Below, one piece after another: positions 15,704 to 24,311 of a stretch of DNA of 58,328 nt. A program made the position numbers and the translations under genes. Below the pieces are notes generated by a model. That model saw only the letters and a list, made by a program, of their open reading frames with translations. It was not told the DNA's origin and did no database searches. Within the stretch, counting starts at the first letter, position 1, and every line of letters begins with the position of its first letter. The stretch is from Halorussus pelagicus (GTDB taxonomy: Archaea; Halobacteriota; Halobacteria; Halobacteriales; Haladaptataceae): positions 1-58,328 of the forward strand of contig NZ_CP035122.1 in assembly GCF_004087835.1 (NCBI RefSeq), given 5' to 3'.

Positions 15704-16589
15704 TCCATACGAAGCGCTCGACACCGACGGAAATTCTCGTGCTGTCTCCGTCTGCATGCTCAAGGGTGGTGTCGGTAAGTCAACTATCGCCGTCAACCTC
15801 GCTCGTCAACTCGCCGCTCACGACCATGACGTTCTTCTCATCGATCTTGACCCGAACGGCCACGCCTCTGTCGGCCTCGGCTTCGACGACCACTACCACG
15901 ACACCGACGAAACTATCGGCGATGTCTTCTTCAACGACGCCGATCCAACCACGACCATCTACAATACCGACCACCAGTTCGATATTCTTCCATCGACCGA
16001 GAACCTCGAACAAGTCGAACGCGAAATCGTCGTCGGAGACGTCTTCCAGCCGTCTGCCCTCCTCAAACGAGAAGTCATCGACCCACTCCTCAACGACGAA
16101 TACGACTTTATCGTCACCGACTCGCCAGCCTACCGCTCCCGGCTCACAGACAACGCCCTCGTCGCAACGACCAATCTCATTCTCCCACTCGCTCCTGGCA
16201 ACGAAGCCATGTCTGGACTCGAACGCACCATCGAACGCCAAATCTCCCCGCTCCGAAAGCACATGGACGTCGACGTCCTCGCACTCGTTCCGAACATGCT
16301 CAGCGGCCGCATCGACCAGCAAACCCAAGACCGTCAACTTCTCGAACGGCTCAACTCTCACGACAGCCTGCAGGACCGCATCCCCAACTTCGCCCGTATT
16401 ACCGACTGGGATGCCGTCGACACAGGCGACATTAACCCAACACCTGGAATTCGAGACCGGACCAGCATCACGAAAGCCTACGGCGAACGGAAACCGCTAC
16501 TGGATTACGATCCTGACTGTGACCAGCTGAAGTGCTTCGACGAACTCGCCCACATCGTCGAAGCTGGCGAGGTGGTCCGCCATGACTGA
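15651..16589 (+). CDS. parA: ParA-type partition ATPase
   Basis: A 312-residue deviant-Walker ATPase with KGGVGKST (residues 38-45), LLIDLDPNGHASVGL (Walker A' region) and FIVTDSPAY (Walker B). It should drive plasmid segregation by ATP-dependent DNA binding with a centromere-bound partner. The N-terminal 20 residues are low-complexity (N-S-x) and coincide with phased AATAG motifs, so that segment may be shaped by DNA function. Its stop overlaps the start of the next gene (16582). Confidence 0.9.
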   Translation: MSSENSTNSIDRTNSLNSPYEALDTDGNSRAVSVCMLKGGVGKSTIAVNLARQLAAHDHDVLLIDLDPNGHASVGLGFDDHYHDTDETIGDVFFNDADPTTTIYNTDHQFDILPSTENLEQVEREIVVGDVFQPSALLKREVIDPLLNDEYDFIVTDSPAYRSRLTDNALVATTNLILPLAPGNEAMSGLERTIERQISPLRKHMDVDVLALVPNMLSGRIDQQTQDRQLLERLNSHDSLQDRIPNFARITDWDAVDTGDINPTPGIRDRTSITKAYGERKPLLDYDPDCDQLKCFDELAHIVEAGEVVRHD

Positions 16590-16983
16590 CGATGACCCGT
16601 TCGCGGATCTCAGCCAGACACTCGAAGACGACTCCGACGAACAGAACGACACCGAGCCGTCGCCACACTCACAGACATCAACCGATGAATCCTCAGCCAA
16701 AGAATCACTTGAGGAACACGACCCGATGAAAGAGAGCGCGTTCATGTACGAGGAGGCCCAGCAACGTCCCTTCTACGCCCGTCAAGACTCCATTGAGGAC
16801 TTCGACTCGTGGCTGAACTATGAACTCGAACGGGAACTGAGCGAACGAGGCTACCAGAACATCGTTGTCCGCGAGATGACCGACGCACTCCTCCGGACCG
16901 TTGTCGAAGAAGACCTCGTCAACGAGGTCGCCGAACGATTCGAAGAAGCAAGAGAGCAGATATCCTCGCAATCGGACAAATAG
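16582..16983 (+). CDS. Small ParA-partner protein, putative centromere-binding factor
   Basis: A 133-residue acidic protein overlapping the parA 3' end by 8 bases. Residues 1-50 look disordered and acidic. Residues 60-128 (SIEDFDSWLNYELERELSERGYQ onwards) look like a compact strand-helix-helix unit, as in small DNA-binding dimers. I recognise no named family. Its place after parA and between phased AATAG sites (upstream and at 16992-17032) makes it the best candidate for a ParB-like or ribbon-helix-helix centromere binder. That function is inference from context. Confidence 0.7.
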   Translation: MTDDDPFADLSQTLEDDSDEQNDTEPSPHSQTSTDESSAKESLEEHDPMKESAFMYEEAQQRPFYARQDSIEDFDSWLNYELERELSERGYQNIVVREMTDALLRTVVEEDLVNEVAERFEEAREQISSQSDK

Positions 16984-16991
16984 CACCTCGA

Positions 16992-17032
16992 AATAGCCTG
17001 AATAGATTAAATAGCCTGAATAGCATTCTATT
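16992..17032 (+). promoter_or_regulatory. 9-bp-phased AATAG run downstream of the par genes
   Basis: AATAG starts at 16992, 17001, 17010 and 17019, then CTATT at 17028, all 9 bp apart. It is the third run of the same phased motif and flanks the other end of the parA-partner pair. The rest of 16984-17258 holds only promoter-like sequence (TATAAA near 17240) for the next gene. Confidence 0.65.
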
Positions 17033-17258
17033 TCTGCTTCTCAAACTCCCACCTTCTCTAATACACAAGTTGCTTTGACTGAATCGCACGCTTGGATGAT
17101 TTCACCACACATTTACTGTGCACTATCCTGTGTTGCTCGGAATACGGTTCTGGAGTATCACCTTTACCGGAGATCTGCAGTAGAAATTCACTCTATAGCA
17201 TTCGGAAAGTTACAACACAGACGAAGGATAGGACTCTGATATAAACAGGGACCTATTC

Positions 17259-19703
17259 ATGGAGAAAACTATTGAGTGGTTGCGAGACCGGCCGTACTAC
17301 GAAGGACAGATTGTACACCACGATTGTATTCCGGAGACAGACGCCGAAACGACGAGCGTCAATCTTGAGCCGCTCGTTGCCCGTGCGCTTGAGCGACGCG
17401 ATATTGACGAACTTTATCAGCATCAAGCCGATGCCCTTGACGCTATTCGGTCCGGTGATCACGTTGTCCTTGCAACGCCGACCGCGAGCGGAAAAAGTCT
17501 AGCGTACACAGTGCCTACACTTGAACGTGCTTTTGACCACAACGGGAAGACGCTCTACGTTGCCCCGATGACTGCACTTATCAACGACCAAGCAGACACC
17601 CTCGCCGATATCGCCGCTGATCTCGGCTTCGACGCACGCGTCAATGTCGCAACGTATACTGGTGATACATCGAAGCAGGAACGCCGTGACATTCGTGCTC
17701 GACAACCGGATATCGTGTTGACGACGCCCGATATGCTCCACCAGAGTTTCCTCCCGTATGCAAACTCTCCATCCCATTGGCGCTGGCTCTTCCAGCAACT
17801 CAACACTATTGTTATCGACGAAGTCCACGAGTTTCGTGGCATCTTCGGCAGTCACGTCTCACTCATTTTCCGCCGCCTCTCTCGCCTCGCTGAATACCAC
17901 GACTCGACACCCCAGTACGTCTGCTGTTCCGCGACCATCGGCAACCCTATCGAGCATGCGGCCACCGTAACCGGCCAACCCGCAGAACAGTTTAGACTCG
18001 TTGATGACGACGCCAGCGCAACTGGCCCCCGTCACTGGGTTTTCTGGAACCCACCAATCAGAAAAGATGACACAGACGACTCAAAGGATGACGCCGCCGA
18101 CGCTCCTACTGTAGACGCGCCCGACCAGCTAACAGCACCGCCGGTCGAACTCCCTCACCAGAACGAACTCCGTGGCGGCGAACGCCGATCCAATCACCCC
18201 GAGACGGTCCGACTCTTCTGTGACCTCGTCCAGCGCGGATACCAAACTCTTGTCTTCACACGCGCCCGGCAAGGTGCCGAACAATACGCAAACTGGTGTG
18301 ACAACCGGCTTCGAAAACGAGGCGAACACGACCTCGCTGACCAGATCACAGCCTACCACTCGGCTCTCTCCGATGAGCGCCGCACAACCATCGAAAACGA
18401 CCTTCGGAACGGTGACGTTCGTGGTGTCTGGAGTACCAACGCTCTCGAACTCGGTATCGACGTGGGTAGTCTCGACGCTGTCCTTCTTGACGGCCATCCC
18501 GGCACAAGTATGAGCACGTTCCAGCGAGCAGGCCGCGCTGGCCGCGGCCAGAACCCAAGCCTCGTCGTTCTGGTTGCAAGTCCGAACCCACTCGACCAAT
18601 ACTGCATGGCGAACCCTGACGTCCTCTTTGACGGGGAGCCAGAACAAGCAGCAGTCAATCCAGCAAACACACAGATTCTGGACGATCACATCTGCTGTGC
18701 CGCCGACGAACTCTACCTGCGTACCGACGACGACACCTACTTCGGCGATCAGTACCCCGAAACCGTCGGCTCGCTTGACGAAGCAGGCACACTAGAGCGT
18801 TTCAACACGCAACATGGTTCACGTTGGGAATACGTCGAAGACGCCAGCCCGCAACACTCGATGGACATCAGGTCGATTGACGACCGACAGATTGAGTTAT
18901 ACGACCAGCTTCGAGAGACAACTCTGACTACGCTCCCCTTCGGTGATGCCCTCCGTGACGCCCACCCCGGCGCAATCTACCATCACCAGAAAGAAACCTA
19001 TCGCGTTCGAGAAGCCGACTTCGACGCCGACCGCGTCTTTCTTGAATCCGTTGAGACGATGGGATACACCCGCCCACTCACGGAGAAACGGATTACAGTC
19101 GAGGAGACTCTCGAAACCGGACACCTAACATCGAACAAGACAGTCTCCATTAGCTTTGCAGATCTTACTGTAGCCGAGGAGGTCACCGGCTACATGTTGT
19201 ACGACCATCCTGCCGACGAGGACGGCGTCGAACAAACCTTCGATGAGCCGTTACCCGAACGGACAATCCGAACTCGTGGACTCTACTTCACCGTTCCACC
19301 TCACCTAGAACAAGACATCAAGGCCGCAAGCGAGAGTGACGAGGGCTTCCTCGGAAGTATTCACGGTATCGAACACGCCCTTATTTCGCTTTTCCCGCTC
19401 GAAATCCTCTGTGCCCGCCACGATATTGGTGGACTCTCAACGACGTACCACGAGTACACGGACCAGAGTACGATTTTCGTCCACGACGCTCATCCTGGTG
19501 GAGTCGGACTGACACGCGAGGCATACGGCCAACTCGATACGCTTCTCGCCCGGACACTTGAGATGCTTCGCTCCTGTTCCTGTGTAGATGGGTGCCCATC
19601 GTGTATCCACTCCCCTCAGTGTGGAAACGCAAACCGAAGACTAAACAAACAACTCGCAATACAGCTCTTAGAATATCTCTCGGGCACTAGCGGGTACGAG
19701 TGA
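17259..19703 (+). CDS. DEVH-box helicase with DUF1998 cysteine module (MrfA/Hrq1-like)
   Basis: An 814-residue superfamily 2 helicase with Walker A TPTASGKS (73-80), DEVH box (187-190), SATIGNP motif III and GRAGRG motif VI. A C-terminal DUF1998-type zinc site is seen in CSCVDGCPSCIHSPQC (about residues 772-787). This architecture is shared with the MrfA/Hrq1 group, linked to repair of DNA crosslinks, and with helicases near defence islands. A TATAAA about 20 bp upstream of the ATG suggests a leaderless mRNA. It stands alone between the par block and an IS element, so its role on this plasmid is uncertain. Confidence 0.85.
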   Translation: MEKTIEWLRDRPYYEGQIVHHDCIPETDAETTSVNLEPLVARALERRDIDELYQHQADALDAIRSGDHVVLATPTASGKSLAYTVPTLERAFDHNGKTLYVAPMTALINDQADTLADIAADLGFDARVNVATYTGDTSKQERRDIRARQPDIVLTTPDMLHQSFLPYANSPSHWRWLFQQLNTIVIDEVHEFRGIFGSHVSLIFRRLSRLAEYHDSTPQYVCCSATIGNPIEHAATVTGQPAEQFRLVDDDASATGPRHWVFWNPPIRKDDTDDSKDDAADAPTVDAPDQLTAPPVELPHQNELRGGERRSNHPETVRLFCDLVQRGYQTLVFTRARQGAEQYANWCDNRLRKRGEHDLADQITAYHSALSDERRTTIENDLRNGDVRGVWSTNALELGIDVGSLDAVLLDGHPGTSMSTFQRAGRAGRGQNPSLVVLVASPNPLDQYCMANPDVLFDGEPEQAAVNPANTQILDDHICCAADELYLRTDDDTYFGDQYPETVGSLDEAGTLERFNTQHGSRWEYVEDASPQHSMDIRSIDDRQIELYDQLRETTLTTLPFGDALRDAHPGAIYHHQKETYRVREADFDADRVFLESVETMGYTRPLTEKRITVEETLETGHLTSNKTVSISFADLTVAEEVTGYMLYDHPADEDGVEQTFDEPLPERTIRTRGLYFTVPPHLEQDIKAASESDEGFLGSIHGIEHALISLFPLEILCARHDIGGLSTTYHEYTDQSTIFVHDAHPGGVGLTREAYGQLDTLLARTLEMLRSCSCVDGCPSCIHSPQCGNANRRLNKQLAIQLLEYLSGTSGYE

Positions 19704-19714
19704 ACTACCCTAAC

Positions 19715-20955
19715 CTACTCGCTCACGGCTGACGCCATTCGCTCGTTGAGGGTAGGGCTTCCTGTTTCCACGACACGCTTTGCAGATACCGAGGTATCCG
19801 CAGGGAGCGCAGTCTCCACAGGCGTTCCTTCGGAGTGTCCCACTCCTACGTCTTCGAGGCCGCGAGAAAGAATGTTCCACGCCGCGTTCGCGTCCCTGTC
19901 CGCCTCAAACCCGCAGGCGGGACAGGAGTGTTCACGGACCCACAGCGGCTTCTCCGTCTCGACACCGCACGCCGCGCACTCTTTCGTCGTCTCTCTCGGG
20001 TTGACCGCCACGAAGTGCGTCCCTTTACGGGCGCACTTGTATTCGAGCAACGAGAGGAACGTTCGCCACGCTGCCGACGCCGTGTTGCGGCTATTCGACG
20101 GCGATTCCATCATCCCCTTCACGTTCAGGTCTTCGACCGCCACAAGTTCGTACTCCCGAGCGTAGTAGTTCGAGAGCTTGTGGAGGAAGTCGCGCCGTTT
20201 CCGTCGGAGGTCGGCGTGACACTCCGCGACCCGCCGCCGTTGCCCCTCCCAGTTGTTTGACCCGTGCTGTTTCCGCGAGAGTGACCGTTGTTCGAGTTCC
20301 AGTCGCTTCCGTTCGGCCGAGAGGTCGAGCGACCCCACGGCGGTTCCATCGGTGTCGTGGGCGTACGTGAGAATCCCCACGTCGATACCGACGCACCGCT
20401 CGGGATTCGCAGGCGGTTCGGGTGGTTCGTGGTTAACTTTGACGCCGAACGTGGCGAACCACTCGCCCGTCGGCTCTTTCTTGAGCGTGACCTGCTTGAG
20501 TTTCGCGTCGTCGGGGATGGGCCGGTGGAGCCGAATCGGTATATCCGCGAGTTTCGAGAGTGATAGGACAGTCTGACCGCCCTTCTTGTCGAGCTTGAAG
20601 CCAGACTGACTGTAGGTGAAACTGCGGAACTCCCGTGGCGGCTTCCATTTGAGTTGACCGACGCCGTAGCCGTTCTTCTTGAGCGCCGAGAGTCCTTTGA
20701 GGTTGTCGAACAGCCGTTCCACGACGGTTTGGAGAACTTCGAGTACACGTCTGAGAGGCCATCCCACCACTGCTTGGGGTCGGGGAGTTCCGACCGTAGC
20801 GTGGTCATCGACGGCAGTTCGTCGTGTTCGTCTTGGTACTCGTTGGGGCGGTAGAGCGTGTGGTTGTAGAGTTGCCTGCAAATATCGCGGTGGCGGTCCA
20901 ACTCCTCTCGGTGGGCGTCGGACGGCTTGAGACGGTACTTGTAGGCGTAGTACAT
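19715..20955 (-). pseudogene. tnpB: TnpB (IS605 OrfB) with one frameshift
   Basis: TnpB is an RNA-guided nuclease related to Cas12. Translation begins at the ATG at 20955 (MYYAYKYRLKPSDAHREELD), overlapping the tnpA stop. Near 20738 the frame breaks: a single G missing from an AAGGTT context would restore LQTVVERLFDNLKG. Downstream the catalytic core is intact: GIDVGILTY (Asp), VAVEDLNVKGM (Glu), zinc ribbon CAACG...CPACG and DRDANAAWN (Asp). A translation starting further in would still contain the nuclease core but lacks the N-terminal DNA-binding part. Confidence 0.85.
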
Positions 20956-21361
20956 CAACTTTCCCGCTGGTTCTCGACGTACTGTTTCAGCACATCCAGA
21001 GACACCTGTCCCGTCGAGATGAGACAGTACGAGTCGTTCCAGAACGAGTCGCCCCACAGTTCGGTCTTCAGTTCGTCCTCGTACTCGTTTCGGATACGGC
21101 GGACGGTCGCGCCCTTGACCGTGTTGATGAACTTCACGAGGTCCGTGGTGGGTTTCGCTCGGAACAGAATGTGGACGTGGTCGTCCTCTCCGTCGAGATT
21201 CGTCAGTTTGACACCGTACTTGTCCGTGAACCCGTTGATGACCCCACAAATGAATTGGGTTCGTTCTTCGGTTAGCACTCCGCACCGATACTTTGTGGTG
21301 AGTATCAGGTGGTAGTGCAGGAGTACGTCGAATGCGCTCCCGAATCGAGGTCGTATTCCAT
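20955..21361 (-). pseudogene. tnpA: IS200-type transposase TnpA with one frameshift
   Basis: From the ATG at 21361 the frame reads MEYDLDSGAHSTYS, then breaks near 21320. Restoring one base in a CTCC(C)TG context gives the expected continuation (LHYHLILTTKYR) into the open frame from 21278. The remaining part contains the HUH pair (DHVHILF) and the Tyr-bearing WGDSFWNDSYCLIS region of Y1 transposases. Decayed or mis-sequenced. Confidence 0.82.
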
Positions 21362-21530
21362 TAGGTTCGTGCTACTATGCGGTACCCCAATGCAAAACGT
21401 TGCGACTACGTGGGCCTGTGGGCCTGTAACCGTATGGCTGAGAGAACAGGCGATGACGGCGCTGTATCGCTACCCTACTCCGCTTCCCTCGGTCGCTCCG
21501 TTGAGGGTGGGGAATTAGCGCCTATATCCA

Positions 21531-21574
21531 GCTAACCAATGTCGCTAGACGAGACGGGGTCTACATTGGTTAGT
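21531..21574. repeat. Dispersed 45-bp palindrome, copy 1
   Basis: Arms GCTAACCAATG and CATTGGTTAG flank a 22-nt variable centre. It lies directly beyond the right side of the IS605-like element. It is one of 12 copies in the window; see the finding on this family. Confidence 0.85.
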
Positions 21575-21616
21575 GTGAACTACAGAGGAGTCGTTCGACA
21601 GCAGCAAGCGCGACGA

Positions 21617-22288
21617 GGTTTAATCCAACAAGGATGGGGAGGTCTGGAACAGCTAGCGTTTTAACTCGAAACGTGGGGTGTCGGTGCTTCCACTCAATAA
21701 AGATAATCTGGAATAGATAGCATTTTAACTCGAAACGTGGGGTGTTGGTGCTTCCACTCAATAAAGATAGTCTGAAATAGATAGCATTTTAACTCGAAAC
21801 GTGGGGTGTTGGTGCTTCCACTCAATAAAGATAGTCTGGAATAGCTAGCGTTTTAACTCGAAACGTGGGGTGTTGGTGCTTCCACTCAATAAAGATAGTC
21901 TGGAATAGCTAGCGTTTTAACTCGAAACGTGGGGTGTCGGTGCTTCCACTCAATAAAGATAATCTGGAATAGCTAGCATTTTAACTCGAAACGTGGGGTG
22001 TCGGTGCTTCCACTCAATAAAGATAATCTGGAATAGCTAGCATTTTAACTCGAAACGTGGGGTGTCGGTGCTTCCACTCAATAAAGATAATCTGGAATAG
22101 CTAGCATTTTAACTCGAAACGTGGGGTGTCGGTGCTTCCACTCGGCAAAGGTGGTCGAACGGAGCAAATACTGACAAACCACAAGACAGCGGTGGCTTCA
22201 ATCCCGAAAGTGGTCGTCTGGAACTACCGTGTACGAGTTGTTAATAACATGAGGAAGCAATTTCAATCCCACAAAGCTCATTCGGAAT
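21617..22288. repeat. 64-bp satellite and degenerate repeats: relic CRISPR-like array
   Basis: An exact-period 64-bp unit repeats with AACTCGAAACG starting at 21663, 21727, 21791, 21855, 21919, 21983, 22047 and 22111 (8 copies, over 90% alike). Each unit contains a segment beginning GCTTCCACTC and ending ATCTGGAAT (29 nt), which resembles the reverse complement of the common haloarchaeal type I-B CRISPR repeat. Better matches flank the satellite at 22195-22224 (GCTTCAATCC...GTCTGGAAC), about 22257-22288 (TTTCAATCCCACAA) and 21617-21650 (TTTAATCCAACAAGG...GTCTGGAAC). Spacing of 61-69 bp fits repeat plus spacer. It is non-coding, as 64 is not a multiple of 3. Confidence 0.6.
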
Positions 22289-22574
22289 TCTCGGATGTCA
22301 ATAAAGTTTTACTTCCATCCAAATAGACATCTAACTGATAGTATTTTGATCGGAGTATAGATACAAAAATCGGAGTAGAAATAAATTATAACTTTATCAA
22401 AGACGAGTCTGGAATTACATCGGCGTAGGTGTACTACACTAGCGAAACCGTCCAGCTACTCCTCGTCTCCGCCCTCAAATGTTGTCTCTCCTCCCTGCTT
22501 GCTAACCAGTTTTGGTCCTGTCTTGTTAGTGTACGTTCAAACCAGTGCAAAAGATAGACCCTTTCGCACCGAAT

Positions 22575-22960
22575 TTAGCGCCTCTCGCGCCCATTTCTGG
22601 CCATTTCAGCCGAACTATCTTTGTGTCTGACCAATAGCTGGTCTCTGTGGAACGTGTTGTTCTGGCGTTTTAGCGTCGCTTCTACAGATTCGTGGCCATT
22701 TCGGCCAATTTTCGCACTGAGTTCCGATCCCCCGGATAGTCGCATTCGTACACAATTAAATACTACCTTTGTGTTCGGAATGTTGTTCTCGCATCTTAGC
22801 GTCCCTACTGCCAATTCGTAGCCATTTCGGCCAATTTTCGCACCGAGTTCCGATCCCCCGGATAGTCGCATTCGTACACAATTAAATACCAACTTTGTGT
22901 TCGGGATGTTGTTCTCGCATTTTAGCGTCTCTACTGCCAATTCGTAGCCAATTAGTGAAT
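22575..22960. repeat. Three tandem copies of a ~126-bp sequence
   Basis: Two copies (about 22690-22820 and 22821-22950) differ at few positions, each with TTCGGCCAATTTTCGCAC and CCCCCGGATAGTCGCATTCG. A third, more diverged copy precedes them from about 22575. The minus-strand ORF across this region is open because 126 is a multiple of three, but its composition (few acidic residues) is not haloarchaeal, so I do not call a gene. The remaining sequence at 22290-22574 and 22961-23190 shows nothing recognisable. Confidence 0.7.
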
Positions 22961-23197
22961 CTATGATTCCTGAACTCGGATTCGCACCCAATTTTACACG
23001 CTTAGAACCGCCGATTCTTCTTTTACACAGATTTAGTGCTGTATTCGGGGTGTGTATATGGATTTTTTCGTCCAAAAGAAAGGGGCCATATGTAGGGGAT
23101 GAGAGGAGTGGTTCAGGTTGCGGGTGAACGACGAGGGTCTTCTGCGGCCAGACAGGCAGGGGTCCTGTGACCCTGACTGAGCAGGCTACTTGAGGAG

Positions 23198-23992
23198 GTG
23201 CAGGAGTCGGTTGTTGATGAGCCCTCTGGTAATTCACGGAGAGAAGACTCGGAAAGCCAGTCAAGTACCGACGAATGGATAGAAGCGTTCCAGCATCTCC
23301 ATACGAGTCTGGAGTTGGCCTGGGACGAAAGTCCAGAGGGGACGCATCGTCTGTATCAACAGGCGCTTGAATGCGTAACCGATGAGAAGAATACGATCGC
23401 AGGCTTACTATTTCGGGATCTCTGGAATCGCCAGAAGACGGTTAATACGAAGTCGGACCTGTTCAATGTCGTCCTGTCGGCAGGCGTCGGATTCGCGGCT
23501 TGCATCGAAATTTCAGAGAACGCACGGGACTCATTCACCAACCAGTTTCAGTCGCTCACTGAGTCGTTTTCGGACCGCGACTCCTACCACGAGATGGTGC
23601 CAAAGCCAACAGTCGAAGCCGTTGCACGGACAGCCGATGCTCTCGCTCGCCTTCGACTCTCCGAGACTGTGATACCCGACGATGTGGCCCGTGCGACTGA
23701 TCTCCATGAGTCGGTCCTCGACCGAATCTGCCACCCGGAACCGGACGACGAGTACGATGCTGACACGGTAGAAACCGGTCGATCAAAAACCCAACGCGAC
23801 CGGATTAAGAACCTGAAACATCTTATCACTGAAATTGAGGAGGACTACTGTGGGGGCGCACCCATTCATGAAGTGATGGTTCGCGCCGACGAAATCGGCA
23901 TGGAGCAGTCGAAGGTTGAACACGAGATTGACAAACTGAAACACAATGGTGAGCTGTATGAACCTTCGACCGACCACCTCCGAACGACGTAG
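23198..23992 (+). CDS. Protein with an MCM C-terminal (lid + winged-helix) domain on an unrelated N-terminus
   Basis: 264 residues. The last ~135 residues align with the C-terminus of the MCM encoded at 24312-26393: both share a lid-like helical segment, a VVETGxSKxxRDRxKNLKxxIxEIE pattern, and the identical end YEPSTDHLRTT. There is no Walker A, so it cannot be a helicase. The N-terminal ~125 residues (WIEAFQHLHTSLELAW onwards) match nothing I know. The only start is GTG at 23198 with GAGGAG directly upstream; the frame is open a little further without a better start, so a lost 5' end is possible. It may modulate MCM or be a recombination remnant. Confidence 0.65.
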   Translation: MQESVVDEPSGNSRREDSESQSSTDEWIEAFQHLHTSLELAWDESPEGTHRLYQQALECVTDEKNTIAGLLFRDLWNRQKTVNTKSDLFNVVLSAGVGFAACIEISENARDSFTNQFQSLTESFSDRDSYHEMVPKPTVEAVARTADALARLRLSETVIPDDVARATDLHESVLDRICHPEPDDEYDADTVETGRSKTQRDRIKNLKHLITEIEEDYCGGAPIHEVMVRADEIGMEQSKVEHEIDKLKHNGELYEPSTDHLRTT

Positions 23993-24194
23993 CTACCGTG
24001 CGTACGTCGGCGTGTACTCGCTGGCGCGCTCGCGGTCCGAGGGTTGGACGTAGTCGTTTGTCTGCGAGGAAATCTTCGACCGTAGCGTCGTCGCCCTGTG
24101 CGCGGGCCTCGCGCGCCATGTGCTTAACGCGCTCTCGGAGGTCGGGAATGTCCTCCCGGGAGTCGAGAAGGTCTGAAAACGGTGTGCCGTCCAT
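23993..24194 (-). pseudogene. Small acidic protein gene with a frameshift
   Basis: From the ATG at 24194 the frame reads MDGTPFSDLLDSREDIPDL and DDATVEDFLADK. Near 24058 the coding character moves to another frame, DYVQPSDRERASEYTPTY, which ends at 23993 directly against the stop of the convergent MCM-C-like gene. A one-base change would give a protein of about 67 residues. Function unknown. Confidence 0.5.
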
Positions 24195-24311
24195 ATCACA
24201 GACTAAAACATCAAAAATAAATTATTTAAGTTATTTAGACTAATCTCCGTTTAACACCACAACACTACTGTTTACGAAGAAATTTAGAGTAGGACACACG
24301 TTTCCGGTACA

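Larger units (their letters stand above)
19703..21520 (-). mobile_element. IS200/IS605-family element (tnpA + tnpB, both frameshifted)
   Basis: The element carries an IS200-type Y1 transposase gene followed by a tnpB gene in the usual order on the minus strand. Subterminal hairpin-prone sequences with ACCCTA...GAGGGT are seen at both sides (about 19705-19762 and 21470-21515). Exact ends cannot be set by eye. Both genes have a one-base frameshift, so the element looks inactive unless these are sequencing errors. Confidence 0.8.

Noticed and set aside
22575-23264. 229-codon minus-strand ORF with internal peptide repeats
   Set aside because: Open only because the 126-bp repeat is a multiple of three; the product lacks the acidic composition of haloarchaeal proteins, and no start signal or homologue is known to me.
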